Assembly (NCBI RefSeq): GCF_003634755.1
Contig: NZ_RBXA01000002.1
Location: 186,001 to 250,000, forward strand
Reading direction: 5' to 3'
Origin: Flavobacterium limicola
GTDB lineage: Bacteria; Bacteroidota; Bacteroidia; Flavobacteriales; Flavobacteriaceae
Length of the DNA stretch: 64,000 nt
Shown: piece after piece, positions 1 through 8,319 of the stretch
How positions within the stretch are numbered: the first letter of the stretch is position 1
Layout of the letters: each line of letters opens with the position of its first letter
Program-made: the position numbers and the translations under genes
The notes under the pieces: model-generated
Database searches by the model: none
What the model saw: only the letters and a program-made list of their open reading frames with translations
Told to the model about the DNA's origin: nothing

Positions 1-258
1 TTCCAATTGTGCGGGATTAGCATCTTTTGCTAATAAATTAATGGCATTCAAATCCCGATCTTTTGCTTTGGCGAAAGCCTCTTCGAGTATGTAAACATAA
101 TCCTGTTTGCCTTTTTTATCTTTATTGGTTCGCAAATTGGATACGGCGTTATCAATTGCCTGATCGTAATTGCCTGAGGTTAATGAATTTCTGGTTTGTT
201 TCACACCGCAAGAGGAAATCAATACAAACAGGGATAATAAAAAAGTAATTTTTTTCAT
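1..258 (-). CDS. Lipoprotein, C-terminus cut by window edge
   Basis: The first 86 residues of a minus-strand gene are visible; the rest lies beyond base 1. It starts MKKITFLLSLFVLISSC, a short lysine-rich n-region, a hydrophobic core and a lipobox ending in Cys17, so it should be a lipid-anchored envelope protein. The next residues (SGNYDQAIDNAVSNL) resemble the start of a tetratricopeptide-type helical repeat, which is inference from pattern only. No function can be assigned from this fragment. Confidence 0.7.
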   Translation of the reverse strand, partial: MKKITFLLSLFVLISSCGVKQTRNSLTSGNYDQAIDNAVSNLRTNKDKKGKQDYVYILEEAFAKAKDRDLNAINLLAKDANPAQLE

Positions 259-359
259 AAGCGTTACTATTAAATAAATAATTTTTGTTGAGTCTACTTC
301 ATCTGTTTTAAACAGGATAATTGGCTTTAATCTTGGAATTTAAAAAATAATCCCATAAA

Positions 360-394
360 AAAACCTAACAAAAATAATACAATTGTTAGGTTTT
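360..394 (-). terminator. Rho-independent terminator downstream of fahA
   Basis: Inverted arms AAAACCTAACAA (360-371) and TTGTTAGGTTTT (383-394) surround an 11-base loop. Read on the minus strand the hairpin follows the fahA stop codon by about 20 bases and ends in a T-rich run, as expected for intrinsic termination. Confidence 0.75.
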
Positions 395-415
395 GAGACT
401 TTATGTTTATTCTTT

Positions 416-1699
416 TCATTTTCTAACGAAAGGTGGCAGTAACTTACTGGAAACTTCACCAAAACCAATGCGAACATGACCATTTTGGCAGTGTCCTTTC
501 ATGATTACAGTATCGTTATCGTTGATAAATTTACGTTCCGTACCGTCTTTCAATTTTATTGGATTTTTTCCACCCCAAGTTAATTCTAACATCGAACCAA
601 AACTGTCTGGAGTAGGACCTGAAATTGTACCTGATCCCATCATATCACCAGAATTCACACGACAACCGTTAGAGGTATGATGTGTCAATTGTTGACTCAT
701 AGTCCAATACATATATTTGAAATTCGAATGAGAAATAACCGTTGCTTCTGAATTTTCAGGCTGAATAGCAACTTCTAAATTAATGTCAAATGAATGCTTT
801 CCTTTTTGCTGTAAATAGGGAAGTGGGGTTGGTTCTTGTTTAGGACCTTTGGTTCTAAAGGGTTCTAAAGCATCCATAGTTACGATCCAAGGTGAAATTG
901 AAGTTGCAAAATTCTTTGCCAAGAATGGTCCTAGTGGTACATATTCCCATTTTTGAATATCACGAGCACTCCAGTCATTCAACAAAACCATTCCGAAAAT
1001 GTAATCTTCGGCTTCAGTCACATGAATATTTTCACCCATAATATTGACATCCGTAGTGATAAAGGCTGTTTCCAGTTCAAAGTCGACTGAACGAGAAGGC
1101 CCAAAAACCGGCGTAGTTTCTCCATTTGGTAACGTTTGTCCCATGGGTCTGTGAACTGGAATTCCTGATGGAACTATGGTAGAACTTCTGCCATGATATC
1201 CTACAGGGATGTGAAGCCAGTTTGGTAACAATGCATTTTCAGGGTCACGGAACATTTTTCCTACATTAGTAGCGTGCTCTTTACTGGAGTAAAAGTCTGT
1301 ATAATCACCTATTAAAACGGGTAGTTGCATTTCTACATCTTCCATTTTGAATATAATAATATCTTTGTCTTTAGTGTTGTCGCGTAATTTTGAATTTTGT
1401 TCATCAAAAATTTCGGCAATTCTATTTCTAACCAAGCGCCATGTTTTTTGACCGTCAGAAATAAAATCATTCAAAGTATCCTGCATGAACATGTCATCCG
1501 TCAGTTCAATGCCTTCAAAATAATTTAATTGTTGCAAAGCTCCCAAATCGATTGCGAAATCTCCAATTCTAGTACCTACCGTTACTATGTTTTCTTTTGT
1601 AAGAAAAACACCGAAAGGAATGTTTTGAATAGGAAAATCGCTATCAGAAGAGACTTCTAACCATGATTTTCTTTTAATATCGTTGGCTGTTATTGGCAT
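416..1699 (-). CDS. fahA: Fumarylacetoacetase
   Basis: Hydrolyses 4-fumarylacetoacetate to fumarate and acetoacetate, the last step of tyrosine and phenylalanine breakdown. The 427-residue protein matches the usual length of bacterial and animal FAH: an N-terminal FAA_hydrolase_N domain (about 16-126) followed by the catalytic FAH domain. The active-site set is visible by comparison with mouse FAH: DYTDFY with metal ligand Asp135, EHATNVG with catalytic His142, DFELETAF with Glu208 and Glu210, and NDWSARD with Asp242. The gene stands alone, divergent from glyA, and ends in its own terminator; other homogentisate-pathway genes are not in the window. Confidence 0.96.
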   Translation of the reverse strand: MPITANDIKRKSWLEVSSDSDFPIQNIPFGVFLTKENIVTVGTRIGDFAIDLGALQQLNYFEGIELTDDMFMQDTLNDFISDGQKTWRLVRNRIAEIFDEQNSKLRDNTKDKDIIIFKMEDVEMQLPVLIGDYTDFYSSKEHATNVGKMFRDPENALLPNWLHIPVGYHGRSSTIVPSGIPVHRPMGQTLPNGETTPVFGPSRSVDFELETAFITTDVNIMGENIHVTEAEDYIFGMVLLNDWSARDIQKWEYVPLGPFLAKNFATSISPWIVTMDALEPFRTKGPKQEPTPLPYLQQKGKHSFDINLEVAIQPENSEATVISHSNFKYMYWTMSQQLTHHTSNGCRVNSGDMMGSGTISGPTPDSFGSMLELTWGGKNPIKLKDGTERKFINDNDTVIMKGHCQNGHVRIGFGEVSSKLLPPFVRK

Positions 1700-1775
1700 A
1701 TTGATGTTAATTATTTTGTTAAAAAATTACTCATCAAATATATTATAATCTAACTATTAACCAAACGTTTTTTTG

Positions 1776-1783
1776 TATTTTTG
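1776..1783 (+). promoter_or_regulatory. Bacteroidota -7 box upstream of glyA
   Basis: TATTTTTG fits the TAnnTTTG consensus for the primary sigma factor of Bacteroidota, 25 bases before the chosen ATG. No convincing TTG -33 element is seen, so this is a partial match. Confidence 0.5.
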
Positions 1784-1808
1784 CATCAAATTAACGAAAA
1801 TCAAAAAA

Positions 1809-3083
1809 ATGCAACGCGACGAACAAATTTTTGACCTTATTCTAGAAGAACAAGAAAGACAAATACACGGATTAGAACTTATCGCTTCGGAAAATTTCGT
1901 AAGTGATGAAGTAATGGAAGCTGCGGGTTCTGTTCTAACTAATAAATATGCTGAAGGATATCCTGGCAAAAGATACTACGGCGGTTGCGAAGTAGTTGAT
2001 GTTATCGAACAAATTGCAATTGACAGGGCCAAAGAATTATTTGGTGCTGCTTATGCAAATGTGCAACCACACTCTGGTTCACAAGCAAATACTGCAGTTT
2101 ATCATGCATGTATTAAACCTGGAGATAAAATTTTGGGTTTTGATTTGTCTCATGGAGGACACTTAACGCATGGTTCACCAGTTAATTTTTCGGGACGTTT
2201 GTATACTCCTTCATTTTATGGTGTAGATAAGGAAACAGGAAGATTAAATTATGATAAAATTCAAGAAATAGCTACTAGAGAACAACCAAAATTAATCATC
2301 GCTGGAGCTTCGGCTTATTCCCGTGACATGGATTTTGAGCGTTTTAGAGTAATTGCTGATAGTGTTGGCGCTATTTTATTGGCTGATATTTCACATCCTG
2401 CAGGTCTTATTGCAAAAGGGTTGATGAATGATCCATTGCCTCATTGCCATATTGTAACTACTACAACTCACAAAACATTACGTGGTCCTCGTGGAGGATT
2501 AATCTTGATGGGTAAAGATTTTGAAAATCCATTTGGTTTAACCACGCCAAAAGGAGAAATCAGAATGATGTCTTCTTTATTAGACTTGGCTGTTTTCCCA
2601 GGAAATCAAGGTGGTCCATTAATGCATATTATTGCGGCAAAAGCAGTTGCTTTTGGTGAAGCTTTGAAAGATGAATTTTTCACGTATGCTTTACAAGTAC
2701 AAAAAAATGCTAACGCTATGGCGGATGCTTTTGTAAAAAGAGGCTATGAAATCATTTCTGGCGGAACGGATAATCACATGATGTTGATTGATTTAAGAAA
2801 TAAGAATATTTCTGGAAAAGATGCTGAAAATGCATTGGTAAAAGCAGAAATTACAGTAAATAAAAACATGGTTCCTTTTGATGATAAATCACCATTTGTC
2901 ACTTCAGGAATCCGTGTAGGAACTCCTGCAATTACCACTCGTGGTCTTGTGGAGGAAGATATGGAAACTATTGTTGCATTAATTGACAGAGTATTAATGA
3001 ACCATACTGATGAAGATATTATCGAAGAGGTTGCTAATGAAGTAAACGAAATGATGAGCGAAAGAGCTATTTTCGTATATTAA
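1809..3083 (+). CDS. glyA: Serine hydroxymethyltransferase
   Basis: PLP enzyme that interconverts serine and glycine while loading tetrahydrofolate with a one-carbon unit. From ATG 1809 it is 424 residues, the Bacteroidota length. Visible signatures are the N-terminal LELIASENF, the glycine-rich [15 protein letters not shown], and [14 protein letters not shown] with the Schiff-base Lys222. A TTG 36 bases upstream is in frame but overlaps the promoter box and would add residues the family lacks, so ATG 1809 is preferred. GcvT of the glycine cleavage system and threonine aldolase are encoded further along the window, so several glycine-handling enzymes are near but not in one operon. Confidence 0.97.
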   Translation: MQRDEQIFDLILEEQERQIHGLELIASENFVSDEVMEAAGSVLTNKYAEGYPGKRYYGGCEVVDVIEQIAIDRAKELFGAAYANVQPHSGSQANTAVYHACIKPGDKILGFDLSHGGHLTHGSPVNFSGRLYTPSFYGVDKETGRLNYDKIQEIATREQPKLIIAGASAYSRDMDFERFRVIADSVGAILLADISHPAGLIAKGLMNDPLPHCHIVTTTTHKTLRGPRGGLILMGKDFENPFGLTTPKGEIRMMSSLLDLAVFPGNQGGPLMHIIAAKAVAFGEALKDEFFTYALQVQKNANAMADAFVKRGYEIISGGTDNHMMLIDLRNKNISGKDAENALVKAEITVNKNMVPFDDKSPFVTSGIRVGTPAITTRGLVEEDMETIVALIDRVLMNHTDEDIIEEVANEVNEMMSERAIFVY

Positions 3084-3090
3084 TTTTTTT

Positions 3091-3233
3091 GTTTTAAGGT
3101 TTAAGGTTTAAAGTTTAAAGTTTTGGAATCAACAGTTATTAAATACTATTAGGTATTTGAATGTTACATTGGTTTCTCAATTTTAATTTTAAACCTTTTT
3201 CTTTAAACCTTAAACTTTTTTCAAACTTTAAAC
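3091..3233. repeat. AT-rich GTTTAAGG inverted repeat between glyA and the miaE-like gene
   Basis: Iterations of GTTTAAGGTTTAAAG occur at 3091-3124 and imperfect inverted copies at 3187-3233, bracketing about 60 bases. The same word forms a perfect palindrome at 37214-37277. It could fold into a long imperfect hairpin after glyA and may act as its terminator, but no clean T-tract follows the arm. Confidence 0.6.
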
Positions 3234-3244
3234 AAAATTTATCA

Positions 3245-3838
3245 ATGTCTGTACTAAGATTAAAATTACCAACCGATCCCAGATGGGTGAATATTGTAGA
3301 AAAAAATATCGAGGAAATCTTGACGGATCATGCTTGGTGCGAACAAAAAGCAGCTACAAATGCGATTACCATTATTACAAATAATTCAGAGTACCAGGAT
3401 TTAGTGAAGGATTTATTGGCTTTGGCCAAAGAAGAAATCGATCATTTTGAGCAAGTTCATAATATAATCATCAAGCGCGGATTGAAATTAGGTCGAGAAC
3501 GCAAAGATGACTATGTAAACGAATTGTATTTGTACATGAAAAAAAGCAGCGACGGAAGCAGAGTATCCAGTTTAGTGGAACGGTTATTGTTTTCTGCAAT
3601 GATAGAAGCTAGAAGTTGTGAACGTTTCAAAGTGCTTTCGGAGAATATCAACGATGAGGAATTATCGGTTTTTTATAGAGATCTGATGGAAAGTGAAGCG
3701 GGACATTATACCACTTTTATAACCTATGCGAGGAAATATGGTGTAGGAATTGATGTAGAAAAACGTTGGAGAGAATGGTTAGAATTTGAAGAATCGGTTA
3801 TTGCTAATTATGGTAAAAATGAAACGATCCACGGGTAA
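3245..3838 (+). CDS. miaE: tRNA-(ms2io6A)-hydroxylase family protein (MiaE-like)
   Basis: Predicted non-haem diiron monooxygenase that hydroxylates the isopentenyl side chain of ms2i6A37 in tRNA. Seen: a ferritin-like all-helical protein of 197 residues with the iron-binding glutamate/histidine pairs in EEIDHFEQVH, MIEARSCERF and ESEAGHYTTF, the MiaE arrangement. ATG 3245 is used because the upstream in-frame extension (from 3161) reads through the repeat arm and is phenylalanine/asparagine-rich noise. It follows glyA on the same strand after a 160-base gap with an inverted repeat, so it is probably transcribed separately. Confidence 0.85.
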   Translation: MSVLRLKLPTDPRWVNIVEKNIEEILTDHAWCEQKAATNAITIITNNSEYQDLVKDLLALAKEEIDHFEQVHNIIIKRGLKLGRERKDDYVNELYLYMKKSSDGSRVSSLVERLLFSAMIEARSCERFKVLSENINDEELSVFYRDLMESEAGHYTTFITYARKYGVGIDVEKRWREWLEFEESVIANYGKNETIHG

Positions 3839-4068
3839 AATACAATCCATAACTTAAATCCCATATAATACTTCATCTAAAAAAAATATTTAAATTCTCT
3901 TTGATTTAAAGTTTTTTTTTATTTAAAATATTGAAATTCAAATTTTTATTTACTTTGAAATATGTTTTAGAGTCAAATTTTGCAGTGCGTAAAGTAGCTT
4001 CAAAATGGATATTGTCGTATATTTATAGAAAGAATTTTCAATAACTATAAAGTTAAATAAGAAGTGAA

Positions 4069-5163
4069 ATGAGTTTGAAATTACGATCCCTATTTTGTTT
4101 ATTGGTCCTTAGTTTGCTTTCTTGTTCTAAAAAAGAAGCAGAAGGAATTAAACCAACAGTAGGAGAAGTTACTGAAACGGTATATGCTTCCGGAGTTATA
4201 AAAGCGGATGGGCAGTACACGGTTTTTGCCACCGTAAATGGTACACTGCAAAAAGTAAATGTTATCGCTGGTCAATCAATCCGTAAAGGCCAATCATTAT
4301 TTGAATTGGAAAGTGATAAAGCGGAACTGAATACGGAGAATGCTCGATTAGCGTATCAATTAAGTCTGGAAAGTAGTCGTTATATTCAGGATAAAATTGC
4401 TGAAATGGAAATGAAAGTCCAATCAAGCAGAGACAAATTGACTTTGGACGAATCCATTTACAACCGAAATAAAAACATCAGGAATCAAGGTGGAATTTCG
4501 GAAGTTGATTTTGAAAGAGTCGAATTAGCGTTTAAAAGTTCCAAAATTAATTACGAATCGGCTAAAAAACAATTGGCACAACTCAAAGCCCAATTGAAGA
4601 ATGATCAAAGCAGAAATTCTGTAAATCTAAAAATCAATCAGAAATCCCAGAGTGATTTTAGTGTCAAAAGCGCCTTCTCAGGAAAATTATTTGATGTCCT
4701 GGTAAAAGAAGGAACGTTAATTACGCCTCAAACTCCTTTGGCAATAATTGGTCAGGAAAATTCATTTTTATTGGAACTGGAAGTGGACGAAAATGATATG
4801 GTTCGCGTGCGAACGGGACAACGAGTTTTGGTTACCATGGATAGTTACAAAGGACAGGTTTTTGATGCCGTTATTGATAAAATTTACCCGATAATGAACG
4901 AACGTTCCCGAACATTTAAAATCGAAGCGCATTTTATAAAACCACCCGAAAAACTCTACCCAAATCTTACTGCCGAAGCCAATATTATCATTCAGATTAA
5001 GAAGAACGTGATCACGATTCCAAAAACATATTTAATGGAAGGCAAATATGTCTTAGTAAATAATGACGAAAAGCGGGAAGTGAAAACCGGTTTAAGCGAT
5101 TATCAAAAAGTAGAAATACTGTCAGGTTTAGCGGCCGAAGAAACGATTTATAAACCCAAATAA
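4069..5163 (+). CDS. Membrane fusion protein of an ABC exporter (HlyD/MacA-like)
   Basis: Periplasmic adaptor linking an inner-membrane ABC transporter to the outer envelope. The 364-residue protein begins with a lipoprotein signal (LLVLSLLSC, Cys19). Around residues 40-80 there is a first biotinyl/lipoyl-like half, then a long alpha-helical hairpin rich in K, Q and E (about 85-195), the second lipoyl half near FSGKLFDVLVKEGTLI, and beta-barrel and membrane-proximal parts to the end. Its stop codon overlaps the permease start by one base (TAATG), indicating a tight operon with the permease and ATPase. Substrate unknown; MacA-type exporters move macrolides, peptides or lipids. Confidence 0.88.
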   Translation: MSLKLRSLFCLLVLSLLSCSKKEAEGIKPTVGEVTETVYASGVIKADGQYTVFATVNGTLQKVNVIAGQSIRKGQSLFELESDKAELNTENARLAYQLSLESSRYIQDKIAEMEMKVQSSRDKLTLDESIYNRNKNIRNQGGISEVDFERVELAFKSSKINYESAKKQLAQLKAQLKNDQSRNSVNLKINQKSQSDFSVKSAFSGKLFDVLVKEGTLITPQTPLAIIGQENSFLLELEVDENDMVRVRTGQRVLVTMDSYKGQVFDAVIDKIYPIMNERSRTFKIEAHFIKPPEKLYPNLTAEANIIIQIKKNVITIPKTYLMEGKYVLVNNDEKREVKTGLSDYQKVEILSGLAAEETIYKPK

Positions 5164-6419
5164 TGAACTTTAAACTCATATTAAACATTGCTTTGCATTT
5201 GCTTCGAGCACGATTGAAGCAAACGATTGTCGCTGCCATTGGAGTAACGTTTAGTATTGCTATGTTCATTGCTTTGGTTAGTTTTATGAATGGTTTGAAT
5301 GATTTGTTGGATGGCTTAATGCTCAATAGAACGCCTCATGTGTTGCTTTACAATGAAATTAAACCTTCAGAAAACCAACCGGTTTCTATATCAGACGAAT
5401 TCCAGAAAAAGACCAATTTTGTTCGCTCCATTAAACCGAAAGACCGAGGAAAATCCATTTACAACAGTAAAACAATTTTGGCAGTTTTAAAACAAGATCC
5501 GCGTGTTATTGATGTTGCGCCAAAAGTGACCTCGCCCGTTTTTTTTAATTCGGGGACGATTGAAATCTCAGGAATAATTAATGGAATTGATGTTTTGTCC
5601 GAAGATAAATTATTTAAAATCAGCGATTATATCATTGAGGGGAAAGTAGCTGATTTGCTTCAGAATAACAGTATTATTATCGGGAAAGGTTTGTCAGACA
5701 AAATGTTGCTTACCAAAGGAGATATCATCAAGATTACTACTTCTAAAGGAAATTTGGCTTCGCTTAAAATTGTGGGTATTTCCGAAATTGGAATTGCTGA
5801 AATCGATAATGTGATGAGTTATACCTCTTTGGCGACAGCCCAAAAAAATCTGGGTGAACCCACAAATTACATCACGGACATTCAGCTTAACTTGTATGAT
5901 ATGACTGCTGCTCCTGCTGTTGCAAAAGAGTTTCAGAATACCTTTAATCTGGATACGATAGATTATCAAACTGCAAATTCTCAGTTTGAAACCGGAAGTA
6001 CGGTTCGAAGTATCATTTCCTATTCCGTTGGAGTGGTGTTGCTGATTGTTGCCGGTTTTGGAATTTATAATATTCTGAATATGATGATTTATGAAAAAAT
6101 GGACAGCATTGCGATTTTGAAAGCCACGGGATTTTCCGGGAATGATGTGAAATGGATTTTTGTTTCGCTTTCTGTAATTATTGGACTTGCCGGAGGATTG
6201 TTTGGTTTGCTGTTTGGCTATGTTTTCTCATCAATTATTGATGTTATTCCGTTTGAAACCGCTTCGTTACCTACGGTGAAAACCTATCCTATAAATTACA
6301 ATCCATTATTTTATATTATCGGGATTACTTTTGCATTGTTTACAACGACCATTGCCGGACTTTTCCCTGCTTTAAAAGCCAGTAAAGTAGATCCGGTAGA
6401 AATCATCAGAGGAAAATAA
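5163..6419 (+). CDS. ABC transporter permease, FtsX/MacB-type
   Basis: Inner-membrane permease of 418 residues. One transmembrane helix sits near residues 18-42, followed by a large periplasmic domain (about 45-275, MacB_PCD-like) and three C-terminal helices (about 280-305, 333-360, 380-405), the FtsX topology. The C-terminal AGLFPALKASKVDPVEIIRGK is the typical FtsX/LolC ending. The start overlaps the fusion-protein stop by one base and the ATPase begins two bases after the stop, so the three subunits should be made from one transcript. Confidence 0.9.
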   Translation: MNFKLILNIALHLLRARLKQTIVAAIGVTFSIAMFIALVSFMNGLNDLLDGLMLNRTPHVLLYNEIKPSENQPVSISDEFQKKTNFVRSIKPKDRGKSIYNSKTILAVLKQDPRVIDVAPKVTSPVFFNSGTIEISGIINGIDVLSEDKLFKISDYIIEGKVADLLQNNSIIIGKGLSDKMLLTKGDIIKITTSKGNLASLKIVGISEIGIAEIDNVMSYTSLATAQKNLGEPTNYITDIQLNLYDMTAAPAVAKEFQNTFNLDTIDYQTANSQFETGSTVRSIISYSVGVVLLIVAGFGIYNILNMMIYEKMDSIAILKATGFSGNDVKWIFVSLSVIIGLAGGLFGLLFGYVFSSIIDVIPFETASLPTVKTYPINYNPLFYIIGITFALFTTTIAGLFPALKASKVDPVEIIRGK

Positions 6420-6421
6420 AG

Positions 6422-7102
6422 ATGGAAAATAATGCTGTTTTAGAGACAATTGGACTAAGTAAATATTTTTACGACCCTGTAAGATTTCAGGTGTTGAAAG
6501 AAATTGAAATGCGTATTAATCACGGTGAGTTTGTTTCTATCGTAGGCAAATCCGGCTGTGGAAAATCGACGTTGTTGTATTTACTTTCTACGATGGACAC
6601 AGATTACGACGGTCAGATATTTATTCACAACGAACTTGTTACGGGGAAAACAGACAAAGAATTAGCTTTAATCAGAAATGAAAAAATAGGTTTTGTGTTT
6701 CAGTTCCATTATTTACTGGCTGAATATAATGTGCTGAAAAATGTAATGCTTCCGGGAATGAAGTTAGCTAAATATTCAGATAAAGAATTAGAGCATCGCG
6801 CCATGGAACATTTGAAGACACTGGACATGGAAGATCAGGCGCTGAAAATGCCCAATCAATTGAGTGGAGGACAAAAACAGCGGGTTGCAATTGCACGTGC
6901 TTTGATAAACGATCCATTGATTATAATGGGGGATGAGCCTACAGGGAATTTAGATAAGAGAAACAGTGATTTGGTTTTTGATATTTTTAATAAGTTGACT
7001 CAAGAGAAAAATCAGACTTTGCTGGTAGTTACCCACGACAACGATTTTGCCCAAAAAACCAATAGAATTATTACTATGGAAGATGGGAAAATAATTTCTT
7101 AA
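6422..7102 (+). CDS. ABC transporter ATP-binding protein, LolD/MacB type
   Basis: Cytoplasmic ATPase of 226 residues powering the preceding permease. Visible motifs are Walker A GKSGCGKST, Q-loop FVFQFHYLLAEYN, ABC signature LSGGQKQRVAIARAL, Walker B LIIMGDEPTGNLD and the switch histidine in VVTHDNDFA. The full set argues for an active transporter. It ends the operon; the next gene is convergent only 4 bases away. In this family the ATPase is a stand-alone protein (LolD-like) rather than fused to the permease as in E. coli MacB. Confidence 0.93.
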   Translation: MENNAVLETIGLSKYFYDPVRFQVLKEIEMRINHGEFVSIVGKSGCGKSTLLYLLSTMDTDYDGQIFIHNELVTGKTDKELALIRNEKIGFVFQFHYLLAEYNVLKNVMLPGMKLAKYSDKELEHRAMEHLKTLDMEDQALKMPNQLSGGQKQRVAIARALINDPLIIMGDEPTGNLDKRNSDLVFDIFNKLTQEKNQTLLVVTHDNDFAQKTNRIITMEDGKIIS

Positions 7103-7106
7103 AGTA

Positions 7107-7676
7107 TTATTTTACTATGATTTCATGTTTGTATAGCAATCCTTTCAAACCTTCTAAAGCAAAAACGGCTTTTTTTAATTTTGTTGTTTTGGGATCAATT
7201 GTATAATTATAGCTGGTTCTAAAATCAGCTTTGTTGGCAATTGCTTTTGCAAATTCAGAACGGTATAAATCGCAGTTTTCAAAAGCGACTTCGGTCAAAT
7301 CAGTGCTCACAAAATCTACAGCAATAATACTGCAATTGGTAAATGATGTTCCTTTTATTTTTAAGGTGTAAAATTTGGAGAAATCCAAAACACAATCGTT
7401 AAAAGAAATTTCAAAAATTAATTTATCGCACATGGCAAAATTCACGTCTTTGATTTCACAGCGATTGAAAGTTACAGTTCTAAAGGCGACATAATTTATT
7501 TTGGCATTGCTAAAAATACAATCATTGAAAGTACAGTCAATAAAAGTAACTGCTACAAAGGTACATTGAGAAAAATTACAGTTAGTAAACGTACAGCATT
7601 CGAATTCCTTGAAATTGACTTCCTCCTCTAGGTACGTTATGTTTTGGTATTCAATATCTAAAAAATATTCTGCCAT
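7107..7676 (-). CDS. Pentapeptide-repeat protein
   Basis: The 189-residue protein has a five-residue periodicity with F, L or V at the central position (for example CTFTNCNFSQCTF, then FIDCTFNDCIF), the sign of a right-handed quadrilateral beta helix, over about residues 20-160. It is notably cysteine-rich (many xxNCxF repeats). Some pentapeptide proteins (Qnr, MfpA) mimic DNA and protect gyrase, but length and sequence do not allow that call here. No signal peptide is seen, so it is probably cytosolic. It stands alone, converging on the ABC exporter operon. Confidence 0.8.
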   Translation of the reverse strand: MAEYFLDIEYQNITYLEEEVNFKEFECCTFTNCNFSQCTFVAVTFIDCTFNDCIFSNAKINYVAFRTVTFNRCEIKDVNFAMCDKLIFEISFNDCVLDFSKFYTLKIKGTSFTNCSIIAVDFVSTDLTEVAFENCDLYRSEFAKAIANKADFRTSYNYTIDPKTTKLKKAVFALEGLKGLLYKHEIIVK

Positions 7677-7773
7677 TTATGGGGTTTAAATTCAGCTTTT
7701 AGTGCTGTTTTTCGGAACAAAGAAACAAAAATCTCAATCGTTATCTAGGATAAATTAGAGTATTATTTTAGAT

Positions 7774-8208
7774 TTAAACTCTTTCATAGTCGCCTTTCCA
7801 ATGCTGAATCGCTTTTTTAATTTCCTTTCCCGAGAGATTTTCATTCAGCGCTCTTTGCGTAAGTAACGGAAGCTCATCGTCTGGGACAAACCGCAACGCA
7901 AATAGTTGGTCGTCATTTAATTGATGTTCAAATTCTTCCAGTCTTTTTCCTGTAATGGAAAAATAGCGATATCGAAGCTCTAAACGTACGATTCGGTTTT
8001 GCAAAGTCAACGCATAATGCTGGCGCAGCATGAAAGCCAGACAAAAAAGCACCACAAAAACAGCGCTGATAAATATCCAAATTAAAGAATCTTCAGTTGT
8101 GCAACTAAAATAAATGCTGAAAGCCAGCAATGTCATGATTATTGGATAATAAACAAAATGATGCGGTGGATAATAGCGAATGTGATTTTTATAGGATTGT
8201 GATTTCAT
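7774..8208 (-). CDS. DUF6526 family membrane protein
   Basis: A 144-residue protein starting MKSQSYKNHIRYYPPHHF, the conserved opening I associate with DUF6526 proteins of Flavobacteriia. Two hydrophobic segments (about 18-38 and 46-68) predict two transmembrane helices, followed by a charged cytoplasmic tail ending KKAIQHWKGDYERV. The longer in-frame start at 8241 adds 11 residues absent from the family pattern and was not chosen. Function unknown. Confidence 0.75.
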   Translation of the reverse strand: MKSQSYKNHIRYYPPHHFVYYPIIMTLLAFSIYFSCTTEDSLIWIFISAVFVVLFCLAFMLRQHYALTLQNRIVRLELRYRYFSITGKRLEEFEHQLNDDQLFALRFVPDDELPLLTQRALNENLSGKEIKKAIQHWKGDYERV

Positions 8209-8319
8209 TATATTTTTTTTAAAGATAGTAAAAACCCCCAATTTATGGAATTTTACTTCTTTAGAAGATAAAAATACTTTTGAGATTTACTAAAAGTGTT
8301 TCATTTCCAAGGTTTAATT

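Noticed and set aside
1773..1808. TTG start extending GlyA by 12 residues
   Set aside because: It overlaps the predicted -7 promoter box, uses a rare start and adds residues absent from the family.
3161..3244. N-terminal extension of the MiaE-like protein
   Set aside because: The extra codons come from the AT-rich repeat arm and have no family counterpart.
4069..7102. A drug-resistance island
   Set aside because: The exporter is flanked by core genes with the same base composition; no mobility gene or resistance marker is present.
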